Of a DNA stretch of 62,159 nt, positions 39,262 through 51,198 are shown piece after piece. Where the stretch lies: positions 1 through 62,159 of the forward strand of contig RCAB01000385.1 of NCBI GenBank assembly GCA_003640385.1. The letters run 5' to 3'. Position numbers and translations under genes: made by a program. The stretch is from Setaria digitata (Eukaryota; Nematoda; Chromadorea; Rhabditida; Setariidae). Position 1 is the first letter of the stretch. Each line of letters begins with the position of its first letter. Below the pieces are notes generated by a model. That model was given only the letters and a program-made list of their open reading frames with translations, ran no database searches and was not told where the DNA came from.

Positions 39262-39281
39262 ACTTCTTTTTGCTGTTTCAG
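39262..39281 (+). promoter_or_regulatory. Strong splice acceptor upstream of Musashi start
   Basis: A pyrimidine tract ends in TTTTTGCTGTTTCAG at 39281, 327 bases before the Musashi ATG, with no intervening good acceptor. It may be the spliced-leader (trans-splice) site or the 3' end of a 5'-UTR intron. The implied leader would be unusually long for a trans-spliced nematode mRNA. Confidence 0.4.
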
Positions 39282-39608
39282 ACATCGACAAATTTTCTAC
39301 AGTTTCTATTCAAATTCAAAAAACTCTTTTTTGTGAATTGAAGAAAGAAAGGAAAAAACAGGAAAAGGAAGTTGTCATCATCGTTGGTCGACGATCACTA
39401 CTGTTAGCCACTGAAGTATTTCGAAGTTATTCAGATTTCTACACTAATTGAAACTTCATAAATCATTCACTGTTACTCTCCTCACTGCACGGTCGTACTT
39501 TAACTTATTGTAGAGGCCTTAAAAGGCAAATTATAGCCGGTGCTTAGAATAATAGTTTTCTAAAATACGCCTTAAAAGAGCATAGCTCAAGTGTAGCATA
39601 AAGTTGTA

Positions 39609-42600
39609 ATGGATACATCCGACAGTAATACAAACGACAACGAAGCAATACAGCAAAGTCCGAGTTCAGAAGATGGTACCAGTTCTAATGACCCCGGGTA
39701 AGTATATCAAAAATTTCTTGAAGTTTGTTTAAATTTTCATGTCGCGCTGCTGTGAGGAATAAAAGTATTGAGTAGAGTAGCTCATATCATCGATCATTGA
39801 CTTTAGGCTTCATGTCTTTATTGCTCCTTCTGTTCATATTTAGTTTTATATAAGCCAAGTTTATTCAAACACAGGTCACTCTACTCTTTGTCTTAAGAAA
39901 AAAATAAAATGCATTTGAGAAAGCGCTTTTTTGTTTTAAAAGAAGGGAAGCATTTTGGACATAAGAAAAAACGAAAGCCTGAAAAATAAATAGCAACTAC
40001 TGCTTCACTGTTTTATCAAATTCCATCGAACATCGAACTTTACTGACTGTTTTCTTTTCAAAATTGTAAGTAGTGCTCAAATTGAAGTAAAAAAAAAATA
40101 AATAAACAAATATTAAATTTATGCAAATATACGTAATAAATTGCTTTTTATTATTTGTGTTTACACTTTATGTCAACAAATGTAGCTCTTATAATAAATT
40201 TTAGAAAGAAAAGGAAGAAAAAAGAAAGATAACATTCAAAACAAAATTCTTTTTCCATAGAAATGTGTTCACTTTTCATTCCAGGAAAATGTTTATCGGT
40301 GGTCTTAGTTGGCAAACAACAGCTGGTAAGTATTAGTATTTTTGATATTTTTTTGTTTAACATATATTTTAATCGATAGACGGTAAATTGAAATAATTAA
40401 CTAGATAGTAATTGCGAAGGAAGATGGGAATTACTGACATCGCATGCGTTTAATTGTAAAGTTAATTTAAATCTAATAAATCAAAAGAATAAATGATAAG
40501 ATTTGATTGTATCAAAGGTATAAGGATTCTCTATTGTAATGTATTATAATCATTCTGTGCTAGATAGCTTAGTTCTCACAAACAGCATTCTCTTTTTTAC
40601 AACATTTATTAGCGATAATCTACTAGCATAAGTAACGGCGGTATATTTTGTATAGGTTTTAGATATATGTTGTGGTAAGTTTCAGAGGACTAAAAAATTA
40701 AAATATTTAAATTACGGGAGGCATTTCCAGGTCAAATGACATTTATTTATTAATTTTACGATTTTGTTGCAAAATTTCTTCTTTAACATTATCCCTTAAA
40801 AAGTCATTTTGAAATTTTATTTTCTATTTAAAAGTCCTGCAGAAGGATTGCGAGATTATTTCGGTAAATTTGGTGAAGTAAATGAATGTATGGTAATGAG
40901 GGATCCTGCAACAAAGAGGGCCAGGTTATCATTTGGCTCTTTCCTTCATTTACTTTTTCTTATATTTGATAGTTTTTTTTTTTTAAATATTACTGCAGTT
41001 TTATTTTAAAGGACCACTTCAGTTGTAACGTTTTAAATTTTATTTTAAATTTAGAAGTATTTTCATTTTAGCTTTCAAATATCTTTCGAGTGTTTTTTAG
41101 AGGCTTTGGCTTTATAACATTTGCTGATCCGGCTAGTGTTGATAAAGTATTAGCACAGGATCAGCATGAATTGGATGGCAAAAAGGTAAGGGTTTGTTTT
41201 TTTTTTTTTTTTTTCAAACTTAAGTTTGAAACATATCGATTATTATGGATGAAATGTGCAAAATTTCGCTGTCGAAATTAACTTAATATAGCAATAATAA
41301 ATTTAGGTAGAAAAGGGAACTAATCTCTGTTTTTTTTTTTCTCAAAAAATTGAGAAAAATGGTTAAGTTAAATGCAGAAGTTGTTTTGATGATTAATTCA
41401 AACAGACAAACGGCGGTAAAAAACAAAGTTAAAAATGTTCTTTTTTTTTTTCATTCGCAGTCGAACTGTCTATTTTTCGTGCATATTTGTAATAAGTTGA
41501 AGTTCAAAACTATTCATATCAAGTGTCATATAAAATCATCTTTAGATTGATCCAAAAGTCGCATTTCCCAAGAAAGCTCAGCCTAAGGTTTGTTAATTTA
41601 TTCGCTATATATTTTATTTTAAAAGCAACTCTAAAGTTTTTTTATGAGTCGGACAAAAGGTATCAATCAGTTGATGATTCTAATTACTGATCGTTTTATG
41701 AATTGTATTGTATCTACCATATATTCCTATATTATTTTATGCTAAGATTATCATAGTAGCAGTCATTTTTAGAAACTGCTAAAGTATGTTAAGACTTGTC
41801 AAACTGACTGATGCTTTCTTGATTTAAATTCCAGTTAAAATTTATTTTGATGGCTGCTGTTCTGGGGGAAAATTTTAAGAATATCATTTTAAAACTGCTT
41901 TCAGAGTCGTTCTTTTCAATTTCACTCGGTTTTCAAATATTGAAATTTTTAAACAAACATTTGAAATTATCGTTGTTTTTCTCGTTTCACTAGTAAATCA
42001 GTATTCGGGTTATTTTGAACTGTTTTTATTGTCATGTCTTGTGCTATCACTTCATGTCACAGTTATAATGTTGGGACCATTTTACAGTACTCTTTAATAC
42101 GATAATACTTTACAAATCATAACATTCATCTCTGTTATCCGTTAATGACCACTACTCCCACAGTATGGTTATTGTCAAGTGATCCGAAAACTTTTCTAGA
42201 AAAAATATGTTACTTTTCCTATCTTAAATTTCTATCGTTGTTTTGCAATCTATGAAGTGATATATAAATCACTGCTGTAATTTGAATAATTATATTAATT
42301 ATTTTCAAGATATATTATTTTTGCCATTAAGGATTTCAAATTTTATTATAAATTTAATATGACACATTAATTAGAAGATGAAAGTGTTCGCCTGGACTCA
42401 AAAAACTTTTAAATTTAAGAGAAGTAAATAATAGTGAATAATTAGGAAAGTGTAACTGAATTCATTTATTATTAATATCTGAATAGAAAGATTTTAAAAT
42501 ATCAACCGATAAATGATATCTCCCTAGGAAATCTTAATATACGATGGTGTATATTTCCCATGTTTTTTTCATTATAAAGAGAAATGGGTAAACTTTCTAC

Positions 42601-45600
42601 TGCAAATTTTAGAGCTTCAAAAAGTTCTATTCTTCCAAGAATAAGAGGAGAAATATTAAGGATTAAAATGATGGAAGTTTTAAGGATTATTCAAGAAGAA
42701 AGAGAATTCAAGCATGTACTTCACATTTGATTAATTATGGAAGCTTTCTGTTTTGTTCCCAAATGACAAATTCAAAATTCACTTCTTCCTAGGATTACTA
42801 GTTAGACTCAAAAAAACAAAATTTAGCGTTACCGAATCCTTGAAGAACACGATTATTGTTCATCTCTGTTCATATACTTTTCTTTACTAATACCAGCCTG
42901 TCTCTTTTCTTAAGGAGTTTTAAAAATCTTTATAACTGTAAATGCTAGTTTTTTTTTTTTTTTCAAATCACACTGCCATGAACTTTTGTAAAACTTAACC
43001 AAATTTGTCAACTTATGACTGTCTCTGATGCTATCTTTGTTGGCATTCTTAAAATGCAAAACAATATATTATACTTTATATATATATATATATTTTTTTT
43101 TTCCAAATGTGCTTATGCTAGAAATAATGATCATATAAAACAGCCCAGATAAAATTGGAAGGTTTTTTCCTTTTTCCTTTCTTCATAATTATCTTAAAAT
43201 TATAATCCATAACTGTTTCCCTTTCTTATACAGATCTAATTGAAGGTAGCATTGATTTTTGCCTCGAATTTGACTGCTTTCCTTAATAACCCTTTTTTGT
43301 ACAATTTATGAAGTCATTCCAATCACAAAAAACCTTTTTATTCCCAAAAATTCATTTATTGAGAACATGCTACGAGAATTCACCCGTAAACTTTCGACGC
43401 CATCACCCCCATTTATAAAGTTGTAAAAGTGATTATTTTTGATATTTGTAGTAGTAAGTAATAATGCTATGAAAATTTGCAGAAATCTCTTACCTTGCCA
43501 CTGATTACTTTATGAAAAGATAGCTTGCATTTTTTTTCTGTAATGTCGGGAAATATATGTAATATTAAAAAATTAAATTTATGAAAATAAATTTATGGAA
43601 CTTAGTTCTTCGAATAAAAGTATATTTATTAGAATAATTAATGTCTTAAATTTCCTGCGAACCTCACATGTATGATTCATCAAAGTGAGCTGACAAATGC
43701 AATCCAGTAATGTAACAGCTTTATGAAATGTTTTTCGAAAATTTTAATTAAGTTTAGCTATGTTGCCTGAATCTTATTATGATATTAAGACCGTGTAGTT
43801 TAAGCTGCTTTTTAGAATATTCTCTTTAAAGCAATGTTCATAATGCATTCATGAATACTTTTAAATGAAATCTTGAACACTTTTATTCATAAATATTAGA
43901 ACTTGCTAAAACCTGTCAAGTTAGATAAGTGTGTAAGTTGGATCGATTTTGGTGGGAAAATTTTATGGCTTTTCTTCAGCAAATATAAAAAATTCAAAAA
44001 AGCTGAGAATTCTCACTTGATTTCCTTAACATTTTTATTCATTTCCAGCAGTGAGATGAGTTGCACTTAAATTTCTAGGGACAAATTAAATCATTCTAAA
44101 CATAAAGCTAAAATTCAGAGATGAAAAAAGAATTCATGTTTTTGTAGATGATAATCAAAACGAAGAAAGTTTTTATTGGTGGTTTGTCAGCAACTTCAAC
44201 TTTGGAAGATATGAAAAACTATTTCGAACAGTATGGGAAAGTAACTAAATACGTCATTTATAATGGAAAATGTTTTCCAAAATACGAGTTTGAAAAAAAA
44301 AAAAAAAGATTTAAACGGTTTCCTCTCTTCAATGATATAATGTTTATCAGTGATTATCCGTTCAGAACGAATATTCCAAAACAATTTTTTCTTTTTTTTT
44401 TCTTCAGACAAATTTTAATTTTTAAGTGTCAAGTGTTAATTTTACATCTTTTTTATATAAATATTTTTTTTTAGGTTGAAGATGCTATGTTAATGTTCGA
44501 CAAAACAACCCAACGCCATCGAGGTCTAATTCTTTTTTATCGTTTTGTTATCACATCATCATTTTGATACAAATTTTTATCAGGAAAAAACTGAATTAAA
44601 AAAAAAATCATCTCGGGTTTTAAAGAGAGGTAGTATTGTTGCATTTGTAATTAAAATATCGAAATTTCAAAAAAAAAAAAAAAATCCGTTCAAAAAATTT
44701 CAAATATGAATAAACTTAAATATATAAATAAGGAAAATAAAAATGAAGTTTTTGCAGGATTTGGTTTTATAACGTTTGATAATGACGATGTTAGTGATAA
44801 AGTGTGTGAAATTCATTTTCATGAAATTAATGGTAAAATGGTAGAATGTAAAAAAGCTCAACCGAAAGAAGTAAGTTTTATGAGGTGCTTTGTTTAGCTT
44901 TACCATTTAAATTTCGTTCTTTGATTTGAAATTTCATTTAAAGTTTTCTTTAAAAATGATAAAGCGACGATCTTATATTTCCGGGAGATGTAGTATCTTA
45001 ATTTTTAAAAGTTGAAAATCAGTAAGGTATTTTTCAAATTAGCAGTAGAAGAAATGACAGTCAGATGCATCAACTGAACATTTTAAAATATCATTTTACT
45101 TATAAATTGGAATTAGAATCGAACAGTTAGTCAATCAGTTTATTCATTCTTGTTGATTTCACCTAATCTCTTGCTCTCACATGTTATAGCATATATTCAT
45201 TTTATTTCACTGATTTTTCCAGGAAAAGTGATGCTTTAAAATGCTTGTATTACTCTTACAGGTAATGCTGCCGGTGCAGTTGAATAAAAGCAGAGCAGCT
45301 GCAGCTCGCAGTCTTTATGGTCTTGGGCCTGAACAATTACTGGGTGATTTCTTAATTTTCGGAATCAGTTTTGGAAATGGAAAATATTTCAATTAAATTA
45401 GAAAGTTGACGAAAACTTTAAATGGTGGCATTTATATTTTTCTTTCACTTTAGATTAAAAATTTTCAGCAGCATAATCGATTTATTTTCAGCCTATGCTT
45501 CTTGTCTGCCTCGACTTGGTACATATGGAACAAGTATGTTTTATAGCGGTGGAAGTGAGTATTCTTTAATTATATATAATCATAGTTAAAAAATATTATT

Positions 45601-46320
45601 TCTACTTGTATAGATTGAGTATTGAACGGTATGAAAAGGGAATATGGAGGTAAACTTGGTTGACATCATGTTTAAAAAGTTATTAATTAATATCAGTTTG
45701 GGGAATTAGCCAAATTTGCTAAATAACTCTTGGAAATTAGAATATTGTAGCAGATTTGTTCGTCCGGAGGGGATGTTTTTAGAAACTTGAAAAATGGAAT
45801 TATCTTAAAACTAATACTGAAAAGTTAGATGCGAACCAGCATGTATTTATTTCTGGATAGATAACGTAATCCTTAACATTGCTGGAAATTTCTCGCAATA
45901 TTATATATGCCATTTCTTGCCATCCTAGAAGACAGTTCTGCAAAAAAAAGAATTTCTAAGAGTTTTAGTGAATGCCATTTTTGTTGGTCTTTTAAAATTT
46001 TTATTACGCTTCTGAATTTCACCTCTCATAATAATTTCTCTGTTGCAGTTTTCAACGGGTTTCAGTCTTACGCTCCGCTTGCACCTACGTCACCACCTGG
46101 TAGCGTGACGAACGGTGCTGCGGCTGCCGTAGCAGCTGGTGCTGCTGGTGTAACACGTGGATTCAACATAGCCGCAGCTCAAGCAGCTGCAGCTCAACAA
46201 GCAGTCGCCTTTGAGGCCGCAGCACTTTACGCTATCGGTGGTGAACCATTTGCGGGAATATATCCGAGTGCTATGCACCATCAGACACCTCAGCTACCCC
46301 ATGCCTTCCATAAGGTCTAA
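39609..46320 (+). CDS. msi-1: Musashi-family RNA-binding protein
   Basis: Musashi proteins bind UAG-containing motifs in target mRNAs and control their translation, classically in neural and germline cells. Exons: 39609-39697, 40285-40325, 40843-40924, 41101-41185, 41546-41587, 44148-44240, 44475-44523, 44758-44870, 45262-45343, 45492-45554, 46049-46320. The phases agree and give 336 residues; C. elegans and vertebrate Musashi are of similar size (about 320-360). RRM1 starts with RNP2 KMFIGGL (residues 31-37) and has RNP1 RGFGFITF (71-78). RRM2 has RNP2 KVFIGGL (120-126) and a second RGFGFITF (160-167). The inter-RRM linker [14 protein letters not shown] and the sequence [20 protein letters not shown] are Musashi hallmarks. 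The C-terminal third is Ala/Gln-rich ([20 protein letters not shown]) and ends QLPHAFHKV. The first 30 residues are Ser/Asp/Asn-rich, and the start ATG is the first in frame. Exons of 41, 42 and 49 bp and a 2.6-kb intron (41588-44147) are notable. Confidence 0.94.
40285..41587 (+). other. RRM1 of Musashi with linker
   Basis: Four small exons make the first [16 protein letters not shown], then [20 protein letters not shown], then [20 protein letters not shown], then the linker exon [14 protein letters not shown]. The aromatic RNP residues (Phe 33, Phe 73, Phe 75) needed for RNA stacking are present. Confidence 0.93.
41588..44147 (+). other. Large Musashi intron between the RRMs
   Basis: This 2.56-kb intron holds a TA dinucleotide run at about 43075-43092 and A/T homopolymers. 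No exon-like segment or conserved open frame was seen. Confidence 0.6.
44148..44870 (+). other. RRM2 of Musashi
   Basis: Exons 44148-44240, 44475-44523 and 44758-44870 encode the second [23 protein letters not shown] is followed by [15 protein letters not shown], then [20 protein letters not shown] and [14 protein letters not shown]. The spacing and invariant residues match animal Musashi proteins. Confidence 0.93.
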
Positions 46321-46612
46321 AGATTTTCAGATGCAAACTCTATGGTAAGTTCTCCTCACGTTTTGCACTTTTTGTGAGATAATTTGAACTAAATCAACTC
46401 AAGTACAGAATAGCAAGAATCCTGAAAGCATTCTATTCGATTCTGAAAGACTTTTTGCTTTTTTTTTTCTCGAGACTTTTCGTCTACAGATTTCATATAA
46501 TGAAATTTGTAATAAGGAGTATTACTTTATTCATAGATTTGTTTGTTTTTTTCCTATTTCCTCAATAGCGGAAATAAAAGAATACTTTGTGCCCCAAGAA
46601 TTCCCAATAAAT
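46321..46612 (+). terminator. 3' UTR of Musashi with candidate poly(A) signals
   Basis: AATAAA hexamers lie at 46573-46578 and 46606-46611 (another at about 46785). A good donor (ATG followed by GTAAGTTC, cut after about 46344) lies 24 bases past the stop, so a spliced 3' UTR or an alternative last exon is possible. Confidence 0.45.
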
Positions 46613-49600
46613 CATTAAATTTTTGTATGTAGTATAATTGTTCGCAGCTTTTTATTGCAGAAGTGCAGGAAATGGATGCTATATGGAGTTACAAACTTGT
46701 TTCCTTTTTAATCGATTCGTCTTTATTTAATTTGGTAATTTAAAAGTAAACAAATGTTATTTTGGAAGAAAACAACAACAAAGTAAATAAAATGCAGTCG
46801 AACTTACCGATACCGACGAGTGAGTTAAACAGCATACAGCAGTCACTTGAAACAACTCAAATCACTCACCTCTTTTCATTTTCTTTATCCACAAGAAAAA
46901 ATACGAAATAATTAAATTTCCCTTTTTATTTTGCATATTTTACAATTTTTTGATCCATCTTTTTATATTTCTTAATTCTTTTTCCAGTTTCATTATCATC
47001 TTCTCTAATCATTTGTAATTTTACGTCTTCGTTGTTTTTTCTTCCTCCTTTTTTCGATACTCATTCTCAGAAAATTTGTATTTTCTATCTGTCTTTACAC
47101 ACATTTTCATTGAAAAGCATCGAATAAAGTAGTTGTATAATTATTCAATTTCTCGAAACTCGAATATTTTTTCGTAATGATTTACCTTTAGTTTGATTAA
47201 TTTGAATGGGTTTTACACATGACGAAGCAAATGTAATTGTGTAATTTTGCTTGTTTCATGAGTGTAATAATGAAAACTTTCGCTGATTTTCAAATTTAAT
47301 GCCTCGAAAATTCCATCGAAAAAAATGAATTAATATTTATAAATCGTCAAAATCTGGGATAACTTTTTCTTCATAATTTGTCCTCCCTTCGAACATAATA
47401 TGTTGCTTTCAGCCGATAGATTTCCTTGTTTTTTTTTTCTTAATTTATTTTCTCCCTCACTTCCATCTGATATGTAAAAAGCCCAGCAATAATTAATATA
47501 TGTTCAGGTTTTTGCAATATGGCCCTACTTCTTCAAGTCTACTTTATTACCATTATTTATATTACCTTTAACTATTTTGCAAAGTCATCTCATTAATATT
47601 ATCATTTTGTCTTGTTTTCCGATTTTTAGTTTTATTAAGTTGGAAAATCCAAAAACTTGAGAAAAATATTGACTATAAATGGGGGAAACTGATTCCATGT
47701 ATTACCATTTATGAGATATCATTGAGTGGCCTGATTCTTGTGAGAAACTTGTATCTTTTTGTGAGAACTAAAATAACAAAATTTTCTGAAAGCGTCAAAC
47801 GTGCTGTCTAATTATTACAATTTTGAAGCACTTCAAAAAGTTAGTAATATATTAGAAAGATTAATAAGTTAGAGGTAATGCATCAAGGAACCAAATCAAG
47901 TCCCCGAGAAATATTCGAAATACGATTTTATTTCGCGACGTTTTGAAAATTTGAAAATTATCCTGTTTCTGCATTTTTTTATAGCTAGAAAACTGAAATA
48001 TTTAATTTTTTAGAGAGCAGATTTTCTTCTTATCCTGAAGAAATCGAGAAAATTGTTCACAAATTTTTCAATTAAGTATACATTTATTGTCACTGCACAA
48101 CATTTACGCCCACCATATTTGCAACCACTATAAATCTAGTTTTTAGCTAATCGGTTTGCAATATCATCTTTAGTTGTATGTCTTTAGTGTAATTCTGTAG
48201 TACTATTATCGAGATATTTTATAGGACAAATTCAGTAGATGTTGAAAACTACTGATAAGGTATTGTATGTTACGTCTTAATTAATAATCGGGGTAATAAG
48301 TATTTCCTTTCTTTTAACTTCATTGATCTTGTACGTAACGGAAGTATCATACGTAATGCGGTGCATCCATCTGATGAGACACTTCTGTACCTCCCGAGAT
48401 TTACTAAACAATGAGCAAATTAGCCTCAAGTGCTTCATTGCTGCTTTTTTACCTTACAACAGTATTGCAAGCTTACATGACTTCTGACTTCTTTCAGTCA
48501 TTTATAACACTGTAAATAAAAAGTAAATCAGTCTCTCCTTCGGATGATCCCAACGTGAATCATTGCAACTTATCAGTCTAAATTTCATTTTTTTTTTGTT
48601 TCTAATGCGCATTGTGTGTCTGCGATATTTTTTACTGTATATTGAACCGGTAATTGATATGAATGTGCATACCCAAATGACATCTTCTACAACCTTATTA
48701 TTATTATTGTTGTTATTATCATTAATTATCATTATTATCATTGTCAGTTATTTAATTTTTTCTCTGAATATTGATATTTTTTCTGACAACAACACATGCA
48801 AATACAACAATCGTTTTTTGTGATATCGAACCTTTTTTTCCATTTTTGATAATTACATTTTTGTTTCTGTTCTCTCTTTTCTAAAATAAATTACATTATT
48901 TTATATAAGTTTGTAAATATTTTCAAGATATTTATTTAAACAACGAAGATTTTTCAGCTCTCAATTTACGCGTGAAATTTCTGTTTTCTTTCTTTTTTTG
49001 GACTCTCTGCGGTAACTAATTTAATTTTTTTATTTCCCTTTTTTTTGAAGTCGTGTATTTTTGTAACAGCGGGTATGTGTATAAACCAATAAACAAACAA
49101 ACAAACAAAAACTGTCATTTTTTGATATTTAATTATAGTACATGCATTCATAAATATAATTATTACTATCATTAATATCCCTTCTGCGTAACAATCTTTT
49201 AGTTTCTCCAATTCTAATTTCACTGTCCTTTCTAACATTCAAGAGTTTTTATCAGTGATAAGAAATCATCAAGCTGTTTTGCATCGAATTACTGATCAAA
49301 TGAGACTGGTGAGCATGGCGCTGAAATTTATAAACAGCTACATTTATTAAGATGACATTATAAATGACCTTTGTAAATATTTAGCCCGAAAATTCAATAA
49401 GTTCAATTATGAGTGCAAATGTTATGCAGATTATTCAGTATCTTATCGAGTCATCCAACCATTTGCTTAACCCATCGCTACTGATTTCGCTGAAAATATC
49501 CGACATATGATTAGTAATTAGAGGAAAATTTGCAATAGGATAATCCTTTTGCATAGACCAATTTTCTCAATGGTACGATTTGTGGCGCCATGTCTGTCTT

Positions 49601-50270
49601 TATTGCCAAGTACCATAATAGAATTAGCTTGGACAACATTTTCTTCCTCCAGCGTTTATCACCTTCTTTCTTTCAAATTCCTTCTTTTTTGTCAAGAATC
49701 CTTTTCTTTTTTATTTTTCTTTTCGTTTCATTTTTTGGAAAAATATGTAATATATTTCTTTTGCATTGCTTGTTTTCTATAATTAGAAATGGTTCCGATT
49801 TCGATGATGTGCTTTGTTTCAAATGAATGAAAAGTGTATACACAATTGAATGTATGCATGCGTATATTAATTTCCCTCCTCACGGCTGCTGTAATTTAAT
49901 AATGATAATTGATTTATTAATTAATTGACTTCTCTCCCTCTCTCATATATATACATATATATATATGCATAAAACACATGTTTTTTATTTAATTTCTTGC
50001 TAATTATTATTATTATAATTTATTATTTATCATTTATCATCATTTATTTGTTATTATTATTGACTATTAATTGTTATTACTAATAATTATTATTATTTTT
50101 ATCCATTAGCAGCTATTGATTACCAATACTAATTATCAGTCGTCAATTATTAATTATTGGCTATTGATTGTTACTTTTTAATCAATAATTATTTTATGAT
50201 CACCATTATTAGTTTTTATGGAAAAAATTTAATTTACCATAATGGCTTAATGGTCAGAAGTGACGGTTAT
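46613..50270. other. AT-rich intergenic stretch
   Basis: Holds TTA/ATT runs at 48693-48745 and 49993-50100, a TA run at about 49944-49968 and a short CAAA run near 49089-49110. Open frames (48563-48823, 49549-49826 plus; 48966-49238 minus) are Phe/Leu- or Lys-rich by composition and unsupported. Confidence 0.5.
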
Positions 50271-51154
50271 ACTGAAGAGAGTAATGGGGTGTGAGACACA
50301 TATGAAATGCAGAAATCACACTCAGGGCTCTCTTTTGGAACTAAATACTTATTGTGGGGATGGGATTGCGGTTTTCGCAATTCCCCATATCGTAGTTGTG
50401 TAACAGTATCATTATCGCATCTCAGACCCGTAGTGAAAAATAGCGAGTCATTCCGAACAAAGACAGGCGAGGTTTTGCGACGGATGATGAGTAGTGGAAA
50501 CAGTTTTCGTAAACTGTTGAACTAATCTGCATAATTGGTATTGCATTTTTGCAAGCGATTTACGAAAACATTCAACGCCGAGTTGAGGAAGACAGTTAGG
50601 TTAGTAATTTCGGTTGGAGTAGTCACTGGAACACAAATATTCCCTCACTCTCGTGACTTTCGCTGGAATTAGCTGTTCGTGTGAAGATGAGGTGACTCTT
50701 AACAAACAGTCGATTTGACAAGTTGCTGTAACCCTAAGGCCTAGTTGGTCACGGCATTCTAACGTTCGCCAGTCACACTAAAGTCTGGAGTGACGTGCGC
50801 TGCGATATGGTGTGCCCTCGGGACTTTTGCGTATCATGCACGTGCACTCTCGCTGTATTTCAAGTGGATGGGGGAACGAAATCTTCTCCTGGCTGAAAAA
50901 TGAGAAGTGTGTTTGCGAGCGATTTAGTAGGAGGAACATTGTCATGCACACATCCGCTATTTTAGGATTCACTCTGTTCTCTGTGAGGTGGCGTGCTGCT
51001 TGAACAATACGTGATGGTTCGGGGACAGAGAGGTTAACTATTTCAATACGGAAACAGGGAGTTAATACAGTGTGAAGGTGCATTCGAACCCCTGTAACGG
51101 TGGTTTACTCATCTACGATTATTTTGAAATGCGATGTTTTGAACTAACATTCAT
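50271..51154. other. GC-richer block upstream of the coiled-coil gene
   Basis: Composition rises in G and C for about 850 bp directly before the next gene. Open frames exist on both strands (50307-50525 and 50812-51003 plus, 50778-51083 minus), but none resembles a protein family or has splice partners. It probably holds the promoter of the gene at 51199; an unannotated non-coding transcript is an alternative. Confidence 0.35.
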
Positions 51155-51166
51155 GAGTTTTAACAG
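51155..51166 (+). promoter_or_regulatory. Candidate trans-splice acceptor of the coiled-coil gene
   Basis: A T-rich acceptor ending in TTTTAACAG lies 32 bases before the predicted start ATG. Such short 5' leaders are typical of spliced-leader trans-spliced nematode mRNAs. Confidence 0.4.
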
Positions 51167-51198
51167 ATAGAAGTCTATTTCCCAAAGGCGCTGTCAGG

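Noticed and set aside
48563..48823. Plus-strand hydrophobic open frame that looks like a membrane protein
   Set aside because: The Leu/Ile run is translated from a TTA/ATC microsatellite, and the minus strand is equally open.
50307..51083. Overlapping open frames in the GC-richer block before the coiled-coil gene
   Set aside because: Both strands are open, no family resemblance, no splice partners; explained by fewer A/T stops in GC-richer DNA.
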